From: JBDHRG01 sp039807445
GTDB lineage: Bacteria > Pseudomonadota > Gammaproteobacteria > Competibacterales > Competibacteraceae
Reading direction: 5' to 3'
DNA length: 8,014 nt
Assembly: GCA_039807445.1 (NCBI GenBank)
Contig: JBDHRG010000170.1
Span: 1 to 8,014 of the forward strand
How positions within the stretch are numbered: position 1 is the first letter of the stretch; each line of letters starts with the position of its first letter. The position numbers and the translations under genes are program-made. Below, piece by piece: positions 6,015-8,014 of the stretch. The notes beneath the pieces were generated by a model that saw only the letters and a list, made by a program, of their open reading frames with translations, searched no databases and was not told the DNA's origin.

Positions 6015-6698
6015 ATGAACATCCTGTTGATCGAAGACGATGCCGTGGTCGCGTCCTATCTGGTCGCGGGACTCGGCGAGAGCGGGCACACGGTGGAGCA
6101 CGTCGCCAGTGGCGATGCCGGGCTCGAGTGCGTGCACGACGGCGGACGCTACGACGTCTTGATCGTCGACCGCATGCTGCCGGGGCTCGACGGCCTGGTG
6201 CTGATCGAGACGCTGCGCGCCGAGGGGCGCGAGACGCCGATCCTGGTGCTGTCGGCGCTCGGCGAAGTCGACGACCGTGTGCGCGGGCTGCGCGCCGGCG
6301 GCGACGACTACCTGAGCAAACCCTTCGCCTTCAACGAGCTGCTGGCGCGGCTGGAGACGCTGGTGCGCCGCGCCCGCCGCGGCGATTCGCCGCCGGTGCG
6401 GCTCGCGGTCGCCGACCTCGAGCTCGACCTGATCGCGCACACCGCCACCCGCGCCGGCGAGCCGATCCGGCTGCAGCCGCGCGAGTTCCGGCTGCTCGAA
6501 TACCTGGTGCGCCACGCCGGGCAGGTGGTCACGCGCGGCATGCTGCTCGAGCACGTCTGGGAATACAGCTTCGATCCGCAGACCAACGTCATCGACGTCC
6601 ACATCAGCCGGCTGCGCGCCAAGATCGACAAGGGCTCGAGCCGGCCGCTGATCCACACGCTGCGCGGCATCGGCTACAAGCTCGGTGAAACGCCCTAG
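6015..6698 (+). CDS. OmpR/PhoB-family response regulator
   Basis: A 227-residue cytoplasmic transcription factor switched by phosphorylation from a partner kinase. The receiver domain (1-118) has the acidic pair Asp8-Asp9, phospho-acceptor Asp52 in VDRMLPGLDG, Ser80, Tyr99 and Lys102 in SKPF. The winged-helix DNA-binding domain (about 128-224) shows LQPREFRLLEYLVRHAGQ, the recognition helix NVIDVHISRLRAKID (191-205) and the wing HTLRGIGYKLG. It most resembles the heavy-metal and QseB-like branch of the family, but the target genes and signal cannot be named. The ATG at 6015 places MNILLIEDD at the N-terminus as expected; an in-frame extension back to 5493 is only antisense of trkH. The kinase gene starts inside its 3' end, so the two are co-translated. 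Divergent placement from trkH makes that gene a possible target, though this is inference. Confidence 0.97.
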   Translation: MNILLIEDDAVVASYLVAGLGESGHTVEHVASGDAGLECVHDGGRYDVLIVDRMLPGLDGLVLIETLRAEGRETPILVLSALGEVDDRVRGLRAGGDDYLSKPFAFNELLARLETLVRRARRGDSPPVRLAVADLELDLIAHTATRAGEPIRLQPREFRLLEYLVRHAGQVVTRGMLLEHVWEYSFDPQTNVIDVHISRLRAKIDKGSSRPLIHTLRGIGYKLGETP

Positions 6699-8014
6699 CC
6701 TGCTCTCGACCACGGCGTTCCGCGTCTCGCTGCTGTACGCGGGGGTCTACGCGGTCTGCATCGCCGTCGCGCTCGGCCTGCTGTACTGGACCACCCATGC
6801 CTACACCGAGCGCCTGGTGCGCACCGAACTCGAGGTCGACGCGCAAGCCTATCTGAACCAGTACCGCGACATGGGGCTCGAGGAGCTGTTCGTGGCGGTG
6901 CAGCGGCGCTCGACCTATGCCGCGCGCATCGGCCGCTACTATGCGCTGATCGACGCCGACGGCCGGCGGGTGATCGGCAACCGCGTCGAGCTCCCGCCCG
7001 GGCTGCCCGGCGACGGCTCGCCGGTGTACTACCGGACCGCCTCGGGCGCCGAGATGATCGCTGCCGCGACTCCGGTGCCCGGCACCGAGCTGCGCCTGCT
7101 GCTGGCGCAGGGCTGGGACAGCATCCTCGCGCTGCGCAGCCACGTGATCGCTGTCGCTACGGCACTGCTCCTGATCCTGCTGCTGCTCGCGCCGCTGCTC
7201 GGCGCTGCGGTCGCGCGCGGCGTGATGCGCCGCGTCGCCGGCGTCGGGCGCACCACCGACGAGATCATGGCCGGCGATCTCAGCCGGCGGCTGCCGCTGT
7301 CGCCCCGTGGCGACGAGTTCGATGCCGTCGCGCGGCGCATCAACCAGATGCTGGCGCGGCTCGAAGCGCTGATGGCGGGCTTGCGGCACTTTTCCGACAA
7401 CGTCGCGCACGATCTGCGCACGCCGCTGACGCGGCTGCGCAACGGGATCGAGGTGACGCTGCTCGAACCGCGTCCGCCGCAAGAGTATGTCCGCGTGCTC
7501 GAGCGCACGCTCGGCGAAGCCGAGGGTCTGATCCGCACCTTCAACGCGCTGCTGAGCATCTCGCGCGCCGAGGCCGGGGTGCAGTCGGCGCAGTGGGCGC
7601 CGCTCGGGCTCGACGCGCTGGCGCGCGAGCTGGCCGAGTTCTACGGGGCGCTGGCCGAGGAGCGCGGTCAGACGCTGGTCTGCGAAGCGGTGGCCGACGT
7701 GCGCCTGGTCGGCGACCGTCAACTGCTGGCACAGGCGATCTCCAATCTGCTCGACAACGCGATCAAATACACGCCGGAAGGCGGCAGAGTGTGGCTGACG
7801 GTGGATGTCGCCGCCGCAGGTCAGCCACGGCTGGCGGTCGCCGACGACGGCCCCGGCATCGCCGCGGCCGACCGCGGGCGCGTGCTCGAGCGCTTCGTGC
7901 GCCTCGACGCCTCGCGCAGCGCGCCGGGCAACGGTCTGGGACTGGCGATGGTGAAGGCGGTCGCGCAGCTGCACCACGCCGAGCTCACACTCGGCGACAA
8001 CGCGCCGGGGCTGC
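6685..8014 (+). CDS. Sensor histidine kinase, 3' end cut by window edge
   Basis: The inner-membrane partner of the preceding regulator; 443 residues are visible. TM helix 1 (about 14-36) and TM helix 2 (about 152-176) flank a periplasmic sensor region of roughly 115 residues with no recognisable fold. HAMP follows (about 177-228, ending in the MAGDLSRRLPL to INQMLARLEAL stretch). The dimerisation domain carries phospho-acceptor His242 in NVAHDLRTPLTRLR. The ATPase domain shows the N box NLLDNAIKYTP (354-364), DDGPGI (387-392), RFVRLD (403-408) and GNGLGLAMV (415-423), so all catalytic boxes are present. The GTG at 6685 is chosen because it gives the basic residues (VKRPS) before TM1 and a 14-base overlap with the regulator; no other nearby start exists and the ribosome site is weak, consistent with coupling. 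Probably only some ten to thirty residues are missing. The signal is unknown. Confidence 0.96.
   Translation, partial: MKRPSLLSTTAFRVSLLYAGVYAVCIAVALGLLYWTTHAYTERLVRTELEVDAQAYLNQYRDMGLEELFVAVQRRSTYAARIGRYYALIDADGRRVIGNRVELPPGLPGDGSPVYYRTASGAEMIAAATPVPGTELRLLLAQGWDSILALRSHVIAVATALLLILLLLAPLLGAAVARGVMRRVAGVGRTTDEIMAGDLSRRLPLSPRGDEFDAVARRINQMLARLEALMAGLRHFSDNVAHDLRTPLTRLRNGIEVTLLEPRPPQEYVRVLERTLGEAEGLIRTFNALLSISRAEAGVQSAQWAPLGLDALARELAEFYGALAEERGQTLVCEAVADVRLVGDRQLLAQAISNLLDNAIKYTPEGGRVWLTVDVAAAGQPRLAVADDGPGIAAADRGRVLERFVRLDASRSAPGNGLGLAMVKAVAQLHHAELTLGDNAPGL

Noticed and set aside
6604..7977. 457-codon minus-strand open frame
   Set aside because: Codon-aligned antisense of the histidine kinase, which has every expected motif in order.

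Overview
The window is a GC-rich chromosomal segment from a Gram-negative bacterium. A PEP-CTERM sorting signal, a Wzz-type polysaccharide co-polymerase, TrkH and an OmpR/HisKA pair all point to a proteobacterium, most likely Beta- or Gammaproteobacteria; the sequence alone does not fix the genus. It looks like ordinary chromosome: there are no rRNA or tRNA genes, transposases, CRISPR arrays or long repeats.

Layout. Four genes read leftward (minus strand): argH (argininosuccinate lyase, C-terminus cut by the left edge), a short secreted PEP-CTERM protein, a membrane polysaccharide co-polymerase, and trkH (potassium uptake channel subunit). A roughly 180-bp divergent control region follows (5832-6014). 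Beyond it an OmpR-family response regulator and its sensor histidine kinase read rightward; their frames overlap by 14 bases and the kinase runs off the right edge just before its end.

The most unusual object is the co-polymerase at 2118-4106. It has the normal Wzz/GumC plan (TM helix, periplasmic coiled coils, proline-rich motif, second TM helix). Behind the second TM helix, where a Wzc-type protein carries its tyrosine kinase, it has about 180 residues that read as a tyrosine-recombinase (XerC/D-type) catalytic fold. The recombinase tyrosine and one arginine sit at exactly XerD-like spacing, but most other catalytic positions are replaced. I read this as a recombinase fold reused as a cytoplasmic non-catalytic module of an envelope polysaccharide machine. 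It lies 84 bp upstream of the PEP-CTERM gene, so the two may work together in making and decorating an extracellular matrix. No exosortase, glycosyltransferase, Wzx or Wzy lies in the window.

The rest is housekeeping or regulation. argH completes arginine synthesis; trkH imports K+ but has no trkA beside it; the two-component pair senses an unidentified envelope signal. Smaller points of interest are a 17-codon leader frame with a good ribosome site whose stop overlaps the trkH start, a possible 23-codon ORF whose ribosome site lies in the hairpin behind trkH, and a palindrome over the predicted -35 region of the PEP-CTERM gene. Very long open frames opposite the real genes are explained by codon bias and frame alignment.
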